Assembly (NCBI GenBank): GCA_003541285.1
Contig: DPMS01000798.1
Coordinates: forward strand, 1,871 to 10,993
Source of the DNA: Actinomycetota bacterium
GTDB lineage: Bacteria > Actinomycetota > Actinomycetes > Streptosporangiales > Streptosporangiaceae
Direction: 5' to 3'
DNA: 9,123 nucleotides
In this document: positions 1 through 7,367 of the stretch, piece by piece
Layout of the letters: each line of letters starts with the position of its first letter
Position numbering within the stretch: the first letter of the stretch is position 1
Translations under genes and position numbers: made by a program
The notes under the pieces: model-generated
Database searches by the model: none
What the model saw: only the letters and a program-made list of their open reading frames with translations
What the model was told of the DNA's origin: nothing

Positions 1-255
1 ACCGTCGGCGAAGCGGCTGGCGGCAGCAAGACCGAGACGGTGAGCGAGCCGGCCGGGCCCGGGGCAGACGATCGGACCGACCCGGTGCTGCCGGCCGCCA
101 CCGCCGCCAAACCGGTGCCCGCGGGGCGCAAGCGATCCGCTCCCAAGCTGCCCGTGCCCCGCAAGCCGGGCCCGGCATCCCCGGCCGGGGCCGCCGGCCC
201 GGCCGACGCCGCCGACGAATGGATCAGCCTGCTCACCGCGGACCCAGACGAATAA
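1..255 (+). CDS. C-terminal tail of an unidentified Pro/Ala-rich protein (5' end outside window)
   Basis: The reading frame is open from the first base to a TAA stop at 253-255, so this is probably the 3' end of a longer gene. A GTG at position 40 is in frame but has no Shine-Dalgarno sequence before it, so a start there is unlikely. The 84 visible residues are low-complexity: Pro, Ala and Gly with a basic patch (around GRKRSAPKLPVPRKP), ending in a short acidic and hydrophobic motif, DEWISLLTADPDE. This resembles the disordered tail of an actinobacterial membrane or signalling protein, but no domain is visible and I cannot name the family. The stop lies only 4 nt from the stop of the convergent valS gene, leaving no room for a separate terminator. 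A coding region is likely; its function is unknown. Confidence 0.6.
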   Translation, partial: TVGEAAGGSKTETVSEPAGPGADDRTDPVLPAATAAKPVPAGRKRSAPKLPVPRKPGPASPAGAAGPADAADEWISLLTADPDE

Positions 256-259
256 ACAG

Positions 260-2879
260 TCACAAGGTGACCTGGTAAGCAGGCTCGGGCTGGTCGCGCA
301 CGCGCAGTTCGGTGTGCTCGACCCGGCCCGCTGCCTGCAGGTCCGGCAGCACTGCCAGCAGCGTGTCCAGATGCTCCCGCCGGGCCGCGATCACCAGGCT
401 GCGGACCGGGGTGCGCATCGACACCTGGGCGCCCGACTTCGCGCCCCGGATGGCGGCGATGACGCCAGAGGCCGCCGCCAGTGTGCCGCTCTCCCCGCCC
501 GGCCTGGCGGCCAGTGCCGCCGCGCCGGTGAGCGCTTCCGCCGGGTCCGGCCAGGCCGCCCGGTGCACCGAGCCTTCCTGCCACCACGACCACACCTCCT
601 CGGTGACGTAGGGCAGGAACGGCGCAAACAGCCGCAGCACCACTGACAGGGCCAGGCGCAGCGCGGCCCGGGCCGACCGGGCCGGACCGTCGCCACGCTC
701 GCCATAGGCGCGGTCCTTGACCAGTTCGAGGTAGTCGTCGCAGAAGAACCAGAAGAACTCTTCCACTGCCGCCAGCGCCCCGGCGTGATCGTAGGACTCG
801 AACAAGGCGGTGCACTGCGTGATCACCTCTGCCAGCCGGCTGAGCAGCGCGCCGTCGAGTGGCTCGCTGATGTCGGGCGCCCCGCTCTGATCGCCGGGCG
901 CGTCGCCGGGCGGGGCGAGCGAGAGCACGAAACGGCTTGCGTTGAGTATCTTGATCGCCAGCCGTCGGCCCACCTTGAGCTGGGCGGGATCGAAAGTCAT
1001 GTCGACGCCGAGGCGGCCGCTGGCCGCCCAGTAGCGCACGGCGTCGCTGCTGTGCCTGCGCAGCGAGTCCATCGGGGTGACCACGTTTCCCACCGACTTG
1101 GACATCTTCTTGCGGTCCGGGTCGAGCACCCAGCCGGAGATCGCGGCGTGCCGCCAGGGCAGGACGCCGAGTTCGGCGTGCGAGCGCAGCACCGTGTAGA
1201 ACAGCCAGGTCCGGATGATCTCGTGCGCCTGCGGCCGCAGGTCCATCGGCAGGACCTTGCCGGACAGGTCCTCATCGGTACCCCACCGGGCCGCGATCAG
1301 CGGGGTGAGCGAGGACGTCGCCCAGGTGTCCATCACGTCCGGGTCACCGGCGAATCCGCCGGGCCTGCCCCGCTGGGAGGCGTCGTACCCCGGTGGCGGG
1401 TCTGCCGCCGGGTCCACCGGCAGGCCGGATTCCGCCGGGATGATCGGCGCGTCATAGTCCGGCTGGCCGTCGGCGTCGAGCGGGTACCACAGCGGGACCG
1501 GCACGCCGAAGAACCGCTGCCGGCTGATCAGCCAGTCACCGGACAGGCCGTTCACCCAGTCCTCGTAGCGGGTCCGCATATAAGCGGGATGCCAGCTGAT
1601 CTCGCGCCCGAGGGCCAGGAGCGTTTCCCGCAACTGCTGGTCACGGCCTCCGTTACGCAGGTACCACTGCCGGGAGGTGACGATCTGCAGCGGCTGGGTG
1701 CCCCGCTCGTAGAAGTTGACCGCATGCCGGACCGGCTCCGGGTCGGCCAGCAGGTCGCCACTGGCCCGCAGCATGCCGGCGATCCGCTTCCTGGCGTTCT
1801 CGGCAGTCTCCCCGGCTAGTTGCCGGTAGGCCTTGCGCCCGGCGTGGCTGGTGATCACCGGCGGCGGGCAGGCCACCAGGCGGCCGTCCTTGCCCATCAC
1901 CGGGTGGGCGGGCAGGTTCAGTTCCCGCCACCAGGTGACATCGTTGGCGTCGCCGAACGTGCAGATCATGGCGATGCCGGTGCCCTTGGCCGGGTCGGCC
2001 AGATGATGGGCGAGCACCGGCACCTCCACGCCGAACAGCGGCGAGCGCACGGTCGTCCCGATCAGGGCCGCGTACCGGTCGTCGCCCGGCCGGGCCACCA
2101 GCGCCACGCAGGCAGGCAGCAGTTCGGGGCGGGTGGTCGCCACCGGCACCACCTCACCCTCACCGCGGTGGAAGGCGATCCGGTAGTAGGCCCCGGCCAC
2201 CTCGCGGTCCTCCAGCTCGGCCTGGGCGACCGCGGTGCGGAAGCTCACGTCCCACAGGGTCGGCGCCTCCGCCAGGTAGGCCTCGCCGCGGGCCAGGTTG
2301 TGCAGGAAGGCGCGCTGGGAGATGGCGCGCGAGTCAGCGTCGATCGTCTTGTACATCGTCGACCAGTCCACCGACAGCCCGATCCGGCGCCACACCTCCT
2401 CGAAGGCCTGCTCGTCCAGGTCGGTCAGGCGCTGGCACAGCTCCACGAAGTTGCGCCGGGAGACCGGGACCTGCTCGCCGCCCGGGCTGGCGGGCGGCAC
2501 GAATGACGGGTCATAGGGCAGCGAGGGGTCACACCGCACGTGGAAGTAGTTCTGCACCCGGCGCTCGGTCGGCAGGCCGTTGTCGTCCCACCCGATGGGG
2601 TAGAACACTTCCTTGCCGCGCATCCGCTGGAACCGAGCGATGGTATCGGTGTGGGTGAACGAGCAGACGTGCCCGATGTGCAGCTTCCCGCTGACCGTCA
2701 GCGGGGGAGTGTCGATGGCGAAGACGTCGCCACGCGACTTGGAGCGGTCAAACTTGTACTACACGCGATTCTTCCCACCGGCGTGACCACTTGTCCTCGA
2801 TGCCGTCAAGCGTGGGCTTGTCCGGCACGAGGCTGGCCTGGCGCGCGTCTGCGCGGCTGGGGAGGGAATCGGCGCTCAT
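260..2879 (-). CDS. valS: valyl-tRNA synthetase, with a frameshift after codon 40
   Basis: The enzyme charges tRNA-Val with valine in the cytoplasm (class I aminoacyl-tRNA synthetase). The product is the archaeal/eukaryote-like type: GWDDNGLPTERRVQNYF follows the nucleotide-binding core, a CP1 editing region comes next, then MDTWATSSLTPL, the KMSKS loop (DRKKMSKSVGN, KMSKS at 1094-1108) and an anticodon-binding C-terminus ending at 260. The true N-terminus starts at ATG 2877-2879 (MSADSLPSRADARQ, then KPTLDGIEDKWSRRWEESRV, which matches the family). Reading then has to skip one base at about 2759 to continue as YKFDRSKSRGDVFAIDTPP and reach the HIGH signature (GKLHIGHV, 2666-2689). Without the skip, the N-terminal frame stops at TGA 2748-2750 after 43 codons. 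The HIGH-bearing frame is closed upstream by TAG at 2759-2761, and its first start codon (ATG 2621-2623, 787 codons) lies after HIGH. A restored protein would be 872 residues, normal for this type. It is either a recent pseudogene or a sequence error. Confidence 0.93.
2756..2764 (-). other. Frameshift site in valS
   Basis: On the coding strand the region reads CGT GTA GTA CAA GTT TGA. The start frame gives ESRVVQV and a stop. Skipping the G at 2759 gives ESRV-YKFDRSK, which aligns without a gap to the WE-x(3)-x-Y-x-FDR pattern of this synthetase type. This is one extra base, with no homopolymer; the only local repetition is GTAGTA. No slippery heptamer or downstream structure suggesting programmed frameshifting is evident. 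Confidence 0.85.
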
Positions 2880-2887
2880 GGCGCCTA

Positions 2888-2914
2888 AGGGTACAACACT
2901 CAGTCCCTCGTCCA
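2888..2914 (-). promoter_or_regulatory. Putative valS promoter, possibly leaderless
   Basis: On the minus strand a TACCCT hexamer (2893 to 2888, fitting the actinobacterial -10 pattern TANNNT) lies 8 nt before the valS ATG. A TGGACG -35-like hexamer (2914 to 2909) lies 15 nt further upstream. Transcription would begin at or within a base or two of the ATG, giving a leaderless mRNA. This agrees with the lack of a good Shine-Dalgarno sequence before valS. The promoter overlaps the 3' end of the PRC-barrel gene. This is an inference from pattern and spacing, and the 15-nt spacer is short. Confidence 0.4.
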
Positions 2915-3253
2915 GTGCGGGCGGTGGAACATCCGCCCGAGGCGCTCATGCAGCGAGTCGCCGATCTCGTCCAGGGCGCTCACCCGGTAGACGGCGGTCC
3001 CCTCGGGCGGGGCCAGCCGGGCTGCTTGCTCATCATCGAGCCGGGAACGGACATGGCGGATGGTGATCAGGTCGATCTGATCGGCGTCAATGAAGCGCAG
3101 GCCCCATTCCGTGGCCACCACGATGCCGTCGATAGTGTCCGTGTCCGGCACCTTCAGCACGTGCTCCAGGGTGCCGATCTCCGTTCCGGTCCGGGTGAGC
3201 ACCGGTGAGCCGGGCACGGCCGCGTGAAAGGAGACAGCCGGCTCGGTATCCAT
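2900..3253 (-). CDS. PRC-barrel-like small protein
   Basis: This 117-residue soluble protein has no signal peptide or membrane segment. Residues about 13-75 (PGSPVLTRTGTEIGTLEHVLKV, then DTIDGIVV, GLRFIDADQIDLIT) follow the PRC-barrel pattern: a Gly-rich strand with a 'G-xx-IGT-xx-xV' turn, a second strand pair, then 'F-DAD-I'. The C-terminal 40 residues (VRSRLDDEQAARL, then YRVSALDEIGDSLHERLGRMF) look helical. Similar small proteins of unknown function are common in actinobacteria. PRC-barrels occur in the ribosome-maturation factor RimM and in photosynthetic reaction-centre H subunits, but nothing here points to either role. The start is set by a GGAGGAG Shine-Dalgarno sequence. valS begins 20 nt downstream on the same strand, so the two may form an operon. 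The fold is likely; the function is unknown. Confidence 0.8.
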   Translation of the reverse strand: MDTEPAVSFHAAVPGSPVLTRTGTEIGTLEHVLKVPDTDTIDGIVVATEWGLRFIDADQIDLITIRHVRSRLDDEQAARLAPPEGTAVYRVSALDEIGDSLHERLGRMFHRPHWTRD

Positions 3254-3263
3254 GCGGCCTCAT

Positions 3264-3270
3264 CTCCTCC
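3264..3270 (-). promoter_or_regulatory. Ribosome binding site of the PRC-barrel gene
   Basis: The minus strand carries GGAGGAG 10 nt before the ATG at 3251-3253. A second ATG (3261-3263) lies immediately after the purine run, too close to use it, and opens a different frame with arginine-rich, non-domain-like sequence. This supports the 3253 start. Confidence 0.6.
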
Positions 3271-3313
3271 TCGATGAGCCAATCCGGTCCCGCCTGAGGG
3301 CTTCTTACCCCTC

Positions 3314-3323
3314 TGTGGCCACA
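3314..3323. repeat. 10-bp perfect palindrome TGTGGCCACA
   Basis: TGTGGCCACA is a perfect dyad in the intergenic region between the divergent PRC-barrel and LAL genes, about 60 nt upstream of the PRC-barrel start. It could be a regulator half-site or chance in GC-rich DNA. No matching second copy was seen nearby. Confidence 0.35.
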
Positions 3324-3332
3324 TCCACCTGA

Positions 3333-3364
3333 GTGATAGTCAAGAGCAGTTGCTGACCTATCAC
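3333..3364. promoter_or_regulatory. Operator-like inverted repeat in a divergent promoter region
   Basis: A perfect 7-bp inverted repeat, GTGATAG (3333-3339) and CTATCAC (3358-3364), flanks a core that is itself partly symmetric: TCA (3340-3342) with TGA (3354-3356), and AGCA (3345-3348) with TGCT (3351-3354). The 32-bp element is AT-richer than its surroundings. It lies about 31-62 nt upstream of the LAL start codon and 80 nt from the PRC-barrel start. The minus strand of the left arm also contains TTGACT, a -35-like hexamer. It may be an operator for the LAL protein or another dimeric regulator; an RNA hairpin is also possible. Confidence 0.5.
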
Positions 3365-3383
3365 GAATGTCCGTCCGGGCTGG

Positions 3384-3391
3384 AATACTGT
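3384..3391 (+). promoter_or_regulatory. Putative -10 element of the LAL regulator gene
   Basis: AATACTGT contains AATACT (3384-3389) and TACTGT (3386-3391), both close to the actinobacterial -10. Transcription starting 6-8 nt later would begin at the GTG at 3396-3398. No Shine-Dalgarno sequence precedes that codon, so a leaderless mRNA is plausible. No convincing -35 is seen at normal spacing, but the inverted repeat at 3333-3364 ends 19 nt upstream, which would suit activator-dependent transcription. Confidence 0.35.
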
Positions 3392-3395
3392 TTGT

Positions 3396-6386
3396 GTGCT
3401 GCAAGCGGCAGGTGACCGGATAGTCGGCAGGGACGGCGAGTTGCGCCGCCTGCTCGACCTGCTCGACGCTGCCGCCGCCGGCCGCCCGATGCACGCCCTG
3501 ATCAGCGGCGATGCCGGGGTGGGGAAGACCAGGCTGGTCACCGAACTGGCCGTCCGGGCGGCCGACCGGGGCTTCACGGTGCTGGCCGGGCGGTGCGCCG
3601 AACTGGGTGACAGCATTCCGTACCTGCCGCTGGCCGACGCGCTGCGCAACGCCACCACCGGCCCCGACCCGGCTCAGGCCCTGCTCGATGCGGTCGCCAG
3701 CCGCCCGCTGCTGGACCGGCTGCTGCCCGATCGCGGTGCCAGCCCGCCGCCGGCCGACCTGCCCGGCCTGGCCCAGCAGCAGCTATTCGGCGCGGTGCTC
3801 GGCCTGCTCGCCGAGCTTGCCGGGTCGCGGCCGGTGCTGCTGGTGCTGGAGGACGTGCACTGGGCCGACCGCTCCACCCGTGACCTGCTCACGTTCCTGA
3901 GCCGGGTGCTGCACAGCGAGCGGGTGGCGGTCGTTGTCACCTACCGCAGCGACGACCTGCACCGCCGCCATCCGCTGCGGCCGGTGGTGGCGGAACTGAC
4001 CCGGCTGCCGGGAGTGACAGCGATCGAGCTCGCTCCGCTTGGCTACGCCGATATGGCCGTCCATCTGCGGGCACGGGCAGCCACTGCGCTGGATGCGACC
4101 ACCTTGCACCGCATTGTCATCCGGGCCGAGGGGAATCCGTACTACGGGGAGGAACTGCTCGCGGCCGGGAACGACCGCGCCGGCACGGTGCTGCCGACCG
4201 GGCTCGCTGCCCTGCTGCTGGGGCGGATCGAGCGGGTGTCCGGGACAGCGCAGCAGGTGATGCGGGCTGCGGCGGTGGCGGGCCGGCGGGTCGAGGACGA
4301 GATCATCCGCCGTGCCGCCGGGCTGGCGGAGGCAGAGTTCGAGGCGGCGGTCCGGGAGGCGTTCGCCCACCAGCTGCTGGCCCCCGCTGGCACGCAGGGG
4401 TACGCGTTCCGGCACGCCCTGATCCGGGAAGCGATCTACGCCGATCTGCTGCCAGGAGAGCGGACCCGCCTGCACGCCAGGTTCGCCGAGGTGCTGGCCG
4501 ATCCCGACCGGCTTGCCACCGTGCCGGGGACCGCGGCCGAGCTCGCCCACCATTGCCTGGCCAGCCATGACATCGCGGGAGCATTCACCGCCTCGGTGCA
4601 AGCAGGCCAGGAAGCCGAACGCCTCGCGGCGCCGGCCGAGGCCTACCGCCACTACGACGAGGCGCTGGCGTTGTGGGAGCGGGTCAGCGAGCCGGAGAAG
4701 CTGGCCGGGATGGACCGTGTCACGCTGGGGTTCTGTTCCGCGACCACGACCGCGGCCAGCGGTGACGTTGCCCGCGCGGTGCAGAAGCTCCGCCGGCTGC
4801 GCGGATTTCTCGATGGCTCTACTGATCCGGAGCTGGCCAGCCGGGTCCACGAACGGCTTGCCTACTTCCTGCTCGAGCTCGACGCCTGGGATGACGCGGT
4901 CGTGGCGGGGAAGGCGGCAGTGGCGGCGCTGCCGCAGGACTCGCCGAGCTGGAAGCGTGCCAGGGCACTGGCGACCTATGCCCAGACGCTGATGTACGCC
5001 AGGCGGGAGCGGACCGCGACCAGCGTGGCCAAGCAGGCCCAGCAGGCTGCCCGTGACCTGCGGGCGCCGTGGGTGGAGGCGGACGCGCTGGTCACCCTGG
5101 GGCAGCTCAGCGAACGCACGGGCAAGATCGACGACGCCATCGCCATGTTCACCAAGGCGCACAACCAGGCCCGGGAAGCCCAGGTGCTCGGGGTGGAACT
5201 ACGCGCTGCCTTCCAGCTCGCGCGGGCCCAGCTGGAGCGCGGGGACCTGGCAGGCTCGGTCAGCACCGCCCACCAGGGGCTGGCCCGGGCGGAGGAGAAC
5301 GGGCTCGGCCTGGCGCCCTACGGCCTGGATCTGCAGTACCTGCACTACCTGGCGCATTATGCGGACGGGAGCTGGGATCACGCGGCGGAGCTCGCCGACG
5401 GGTTCGCGGTCCGTGTCACCACGGTGGCCGAGGCCCGGTTGTCGGCGATGGCGCTATTTGTCGAAGTGGGGCAGGGCAACCCGATGGTGGGGGAGCGCCG
5501 TGCCTGGCTGGAGCCGTTCTGGCCGTCCGACAGGTTCGGCGAGTACATCGCCCGCGGGCTGCTGGCCGAGCATGCGCTCTGGCGGGGTGATCCGGAAGGA
5601 TGCCTGGCCGAGGTGGCCGCCACGCTGGCCGCCCAGGTGGACGCGCTTGGCTATGGCCCACCGGCGATCAGGGTCGCTGCGATCGGGCTGGCCGCCCATG
5701 CCAGCCGTGCCGCACAGGCCCGCGCTACCGGGGACAAGCGGGCGGCGAAGGCCGCGGCCGACGCGGCAAGGGTGCTGATCGGCGTGGCCCGTGAGGGAGC
5801 CGCCAACCGCAGGCACCCGAATTTCGTGCTCGGGATCGACGGCCGGGGCTGGCTTGCCCGTGCCGAAGCCGAATGGTGCCGAGCCCGGGGCAAGAACACC
5901 CCGGCGGCCTGGCGCGCAGTGGTGGATGCGTTCGGTCCCGGCTTTGTTTATGAGAGTGCGCGTGCGCGCTGGCGGCTGGCGGAAGCGCTGGCCGAGAAGG
6001 GCCTGCGGGAGCAGGCTGAACATGAGTGGAAGCTGGCGATGGACACCGTCGAGCGGCTCGGCGCGGTGCCGTTGCTGACGGCGCTGGCGGACCTGGCCCG
6101 CCGGGCCAGGCTGGGGCCGCGGCCCGCTCCCTATCCGCCGAGCGTGCTGGCAGCGCTGACCCGGCGGGAGCGGGAGGTGCTGCTGCTGCTCGCCGAGGGC
6201 CGGAGCAATCGCGAGATCGCCGCGACGTTGTTCATCGCGCCGAAGACGGCGAGCGTGCATGTGTCCAACATCCTGGGCAAGCTCGGTGCGTCCAGCCGGA
6301 CCGAAGCCGCCGCCATCGCCCACCGGGAAGGCCCCATCGGGAACGGCAACGGGCACGGGGACGACAGCCTCCCGGCACAGCTGTGA
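3396..6386 (+). CDS. Large ATP-binding LuxR-family (LAL/MalT-like) transcriptional regulator
   Basis: This 996-residue cytoplasmic regulator probably activates target promoters in an ATP-dependent way, like MalT and the LAL activators of actinobacterial pathways. Residues about 8-30 (IVGRDGELRRLLDLL) open an AAA/STAND ATPase. Walker A is GDAGVGKT (residues 38-45, Lys44) and Walker B is VLLVLEDVHWAD (147-158). A sensor-like VVVTYRSDDLHRRHPLRP follows. The middle, roughly residues 390-900, is Ala/Leu/Arg-rich and helical in a TPR-like pattern, probably for ligand or partner sensing. The C-terminus carries a LuxR/GerE helix-turn-helix (LTRREREVLLLLAEGRSNRE, IAATLFIAPKTASVHVSNIL, about 921-978) and a short Gly/Asn/His tail. 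All domains are complete and the length is typical. The GTG start is the first in-frame start before the VGR motif. No biosynthetic cluster adjoins it, so its targets are unknown; it may regulate the divergent gene or itself. Confidence 0.93.
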   Translation: MLQAAGDRIVGRDGELRRLLDLLDAAAAGRPMHALISGDAGVGKTRLVTELAVRAADRGFTVLAGRCAELGDSIPYLPLADALRNATTGPDPAQALLDAVASRPLLDRLLPDRGASPPPADLPGLAQQQLFGAVLGLLAELAGSRPVLLVLEDVHWADRSTRDLLTFLSRVLHSERVAVVVTYRSDDLHRRHPLRPVVAELTRLPGVTAIELAPLGYADMAVHLRARAATALDATTLHRIVIRAEGNPYYGEELLAAGNDRAGTVLPTGLAALLLGRIERVSGTAQQVMRAAAVAGRRVEDEIIRRAAGLAEAEFEAAVREAFAHQLLAPAGTQGYAFRHALIREAIYADLLPGERTRLHARFAEVLADPDRLATVPGTAAELAHHCLASHDIAGAFTASVQAGQEAERLAAPAEAYRHYDEALALWERVSEPEKLAGMDRVTLGFCSATTTAASGDVARAVQKLRRLRGFLDGSTDPELASRVHERLAYFLLELDAWDDAVVAGKAAVAALPQDSPSWKRARALATYAQTLMYARRERTATSVAKQAQQAARDLRAPWVEADALVTLGQLSERTGKIDDAIAMFTKAHNQAREAQVLGVELRAAFQLARAQLERGDLAGSVSTAHQGLARAEENGLGLAPYGLDLQYLHYLAHYADGSWDHAAELADGFAVRVTTVAEARLSAMALFVEVGQGNPMVGERRAWLEPFWPSDRFGEYIARGLLAEHALWRGDPEGCLAEVAATLAAQVDALGYGPPAIRVAAIGLAAHASRAAQARATGDKRAAKAAADAARVLIGVAREGAANRRHPNFVLGIDGRGWLARAEAEWCRARGKNTPAAWRAVVDAFGPGFVYESARARWRLAEALAEKGLREQAEHEWKLAMDTVERLGAVPLLTALADLARRARLGPRPAPYPPSVLAALTRREREVLLLLAEGRSNREIAATLFIAPKTASVHVSNILGKLGASSRTEAAAIAHREGPIGNGNGHGDDSLPAQL

Positions 6387-6403
6387 CCCAGGCGGTCCCG
6401 GCT

Positions 6404-6437
6404 GCCCGGTGACGCGGGCCTGACGGGCTGGCCTGTT
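6404..6437. terminator. Possible weak terminator between convergent genes
   Basis: The 53-nt gap between the LAL and LLM stop codons contains a 5-bp GC stem (GCCCG 6404-6408 with CGGGC 6415-6419, 6-nt loop). It is followed by GGCC repeats and a short T-rich TTTGTT on the + strand. The stem is short and no clean T tract adjoins it, so this is only a tentative call. Confidence 0.22.
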
Positions 6438-6439
6438 TG

Positions 6440-7363
6440 TTACCCGCGCGGGGCCAGGCCGTCCAGGATCTCCGCGGCGCGGGCGGCCGCGCCAGCCGGA
6501 TCGGCGTCCGGCGAACCCACCAGCGGATCCCAGTTGAGGTCGTAGAAGATCTCGGTGACTCCCTGCTCGGCCAGCCAGTGGGTGTCGGCGCGGATGTCGT
6601 CGAAGCTTCCCGACAGCAGCATCCGGCCGCCCCCTTCGGGAACGGTCACCGGAGCGCCGTAGCGGACCACACCCCGGCAGACGACCCTGATCGCTGCCGG
6701 ATCCCGGCCGGCCTGCTCCGCCGACGCGCGGATTACCGCGATGCCGCCACTGATCCGGGACAGATCGGCCCGGCTGGACGTCACCCAGCCGTCGGCCAGC
6801 CGCCCGGCCCGTTCCAGGGCACGGGGAACCGTGCCACCGAGCAGCACCGGGGGTCCGGGGCGCTGGACCGGTACCGGCGCCATCCGCCCGGCCGGCACGG
6901 AGAAGAACTTGCCGCTGAACTCGGTCACCCCGCCGGCCCACAACCGTCGCATGACCTCGATGTACTCGGCGGTCCGGGCGCCGCGCCGGTCCATGGTCGC
7001 CCCCGCGGCCGCGAACTCCTCCGGCATCCAGCCCAGCCCCAAGCCCAGGTCGAGGCGCCCGTCCGAGAGCACGTCCACGGTGGCTGCCTGCTTGGCCAGG
7101 TACGCGGGGGAGAGGTAGGGGTGATTCACCACCGCGACGCCGAGCCTGATGCGTGAGGTCACTGCCGCGGCGAAGCCGAGCGTCACCATCGGGTCGAGCA
7201 CACTGTGGTACACGGGCTCCATCGCTGACCCCTCGGGGACGATCAGCCGCTGGAACGTCCAGATCGAGGCGTAACCTGCCGCCTCGGCCCGGGCGGCAAA
7301 GCTGGCCAGGTTGTCCGGGGTCGCCCATGCGCCCGAGACCGGGGCGCCGAAGCCGATCTTCAT
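6440..7363 (-). CDS. LLM-class (luciferase-like) flavin-dependent oxidoreductase, probably F420-dependent
   Basis: This 307-residue cytosolic enzyme has the bacterial luciferase-like TIM-barrel fold. The N-terminus MKIGFGAPVSGAWATPDNLA, then AEAAGYASIWTFQRL, is typical of the actinobacterial F420-dependent subgroup. LDPMVTLGFAAAVTSRIRLG, then VVNHPYLSPAYLAKQAATVD and LSDGRLDLGLGLGWMPEEF, are the hallmark strand and cofactor-binding segments of the family. PPVLLGGTVPRALERAGRLADGW follows in the second half. The substrate cannot be read from the sequence, and FMN rather than F420 cannot be excluded. The protein is full length and intact. It is transcribed away from the damaged maleylpyruvate-isomerase-like gene and converges with the LAL regulator. 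The start ATG (7361-7363) lies 6 nt after a TAGGGT -10 hexamer, suggesting leaderless expression; GAGGG just before the ATG is too close to be a normal Shine-Dalgarno sequence. Confidence 0.9.
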   Translation of the reverse strand: MKIGFGAPVSGAWATPDNLASFAARAEAAGYASIWTFQRLIVPEGSAMEPVYHSVLDPMVTLGFAAAVTSRIRLGVAVVNHPYLSPAYLAKQAATVDVLSDGRLDLGLGLGWMPEEFAAAGATMDRRGARTAEYIEVMRRLWAGGVTEFSGKFFSVPAGRMAPVPVQRPGPPVLLGGTVPRALERAGRLADGWVTSSRADLSRISGGIAVIRASAEQAGRDPAAIRVVCRGVVRYGAPVTVPEGGGRMLLSGSFDDIRADTHWLAEQGVTEIFYDLNWDPLVGSPDADPAGAAARAAEILDGLAPRG

Positions 7364-7367
7364 GCCC

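Noticed and set aside
785..1819. A 344-codon plus-strand open frame inside valS
   Set aside because: It is antisense to conserved ValRS catalytic sequence; its composition is that of a GC-rich shadow frame.
2621..2623. ATG at 2623 as the genuine valS start
   Set aside because: It would omit the conserved FAIDTPPLTVSGKLHIGHV segment, which is still encoded directly upstream in frame, and the family N-terminus found in the other frame to 2879.
2756..2764. Programmed ribosomal frameshift in valS
   Set aside because: No slippery sequence, internal Shine-Dalgarno stimulator or obvious pseudoknot was seen, and such recoding is not known to me for valS. It is kept only as a remote option.
3087..3494. 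Minus-strand frame overlapping the PRC-barrel gene and the LAL 5' end
   Set aside because: It crosses the divergent promoter region, has an Arg/Gly/His-rich product and competes with two better-supported genes.
3783..5162. A 459-codon minus-strand open frame inside the LAL gene
   Set aside because: It is a shadow of the LAL coding frame. The product is rich in Arg, Gln and Gly without a recognisable domain, and no ribosome binding site stands out.
5454..7328. A 624-codon open frame on the minus strand spanning the LAL and LLM genes
   Set aside because: It is antisense to the LAL gene and frame-shifted against the LLM gene, both strongly supported by domains. Its Arg/Gly/Pro-rich product shows no family motif. 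Long stop-free shadow frames are expected at this GC content.
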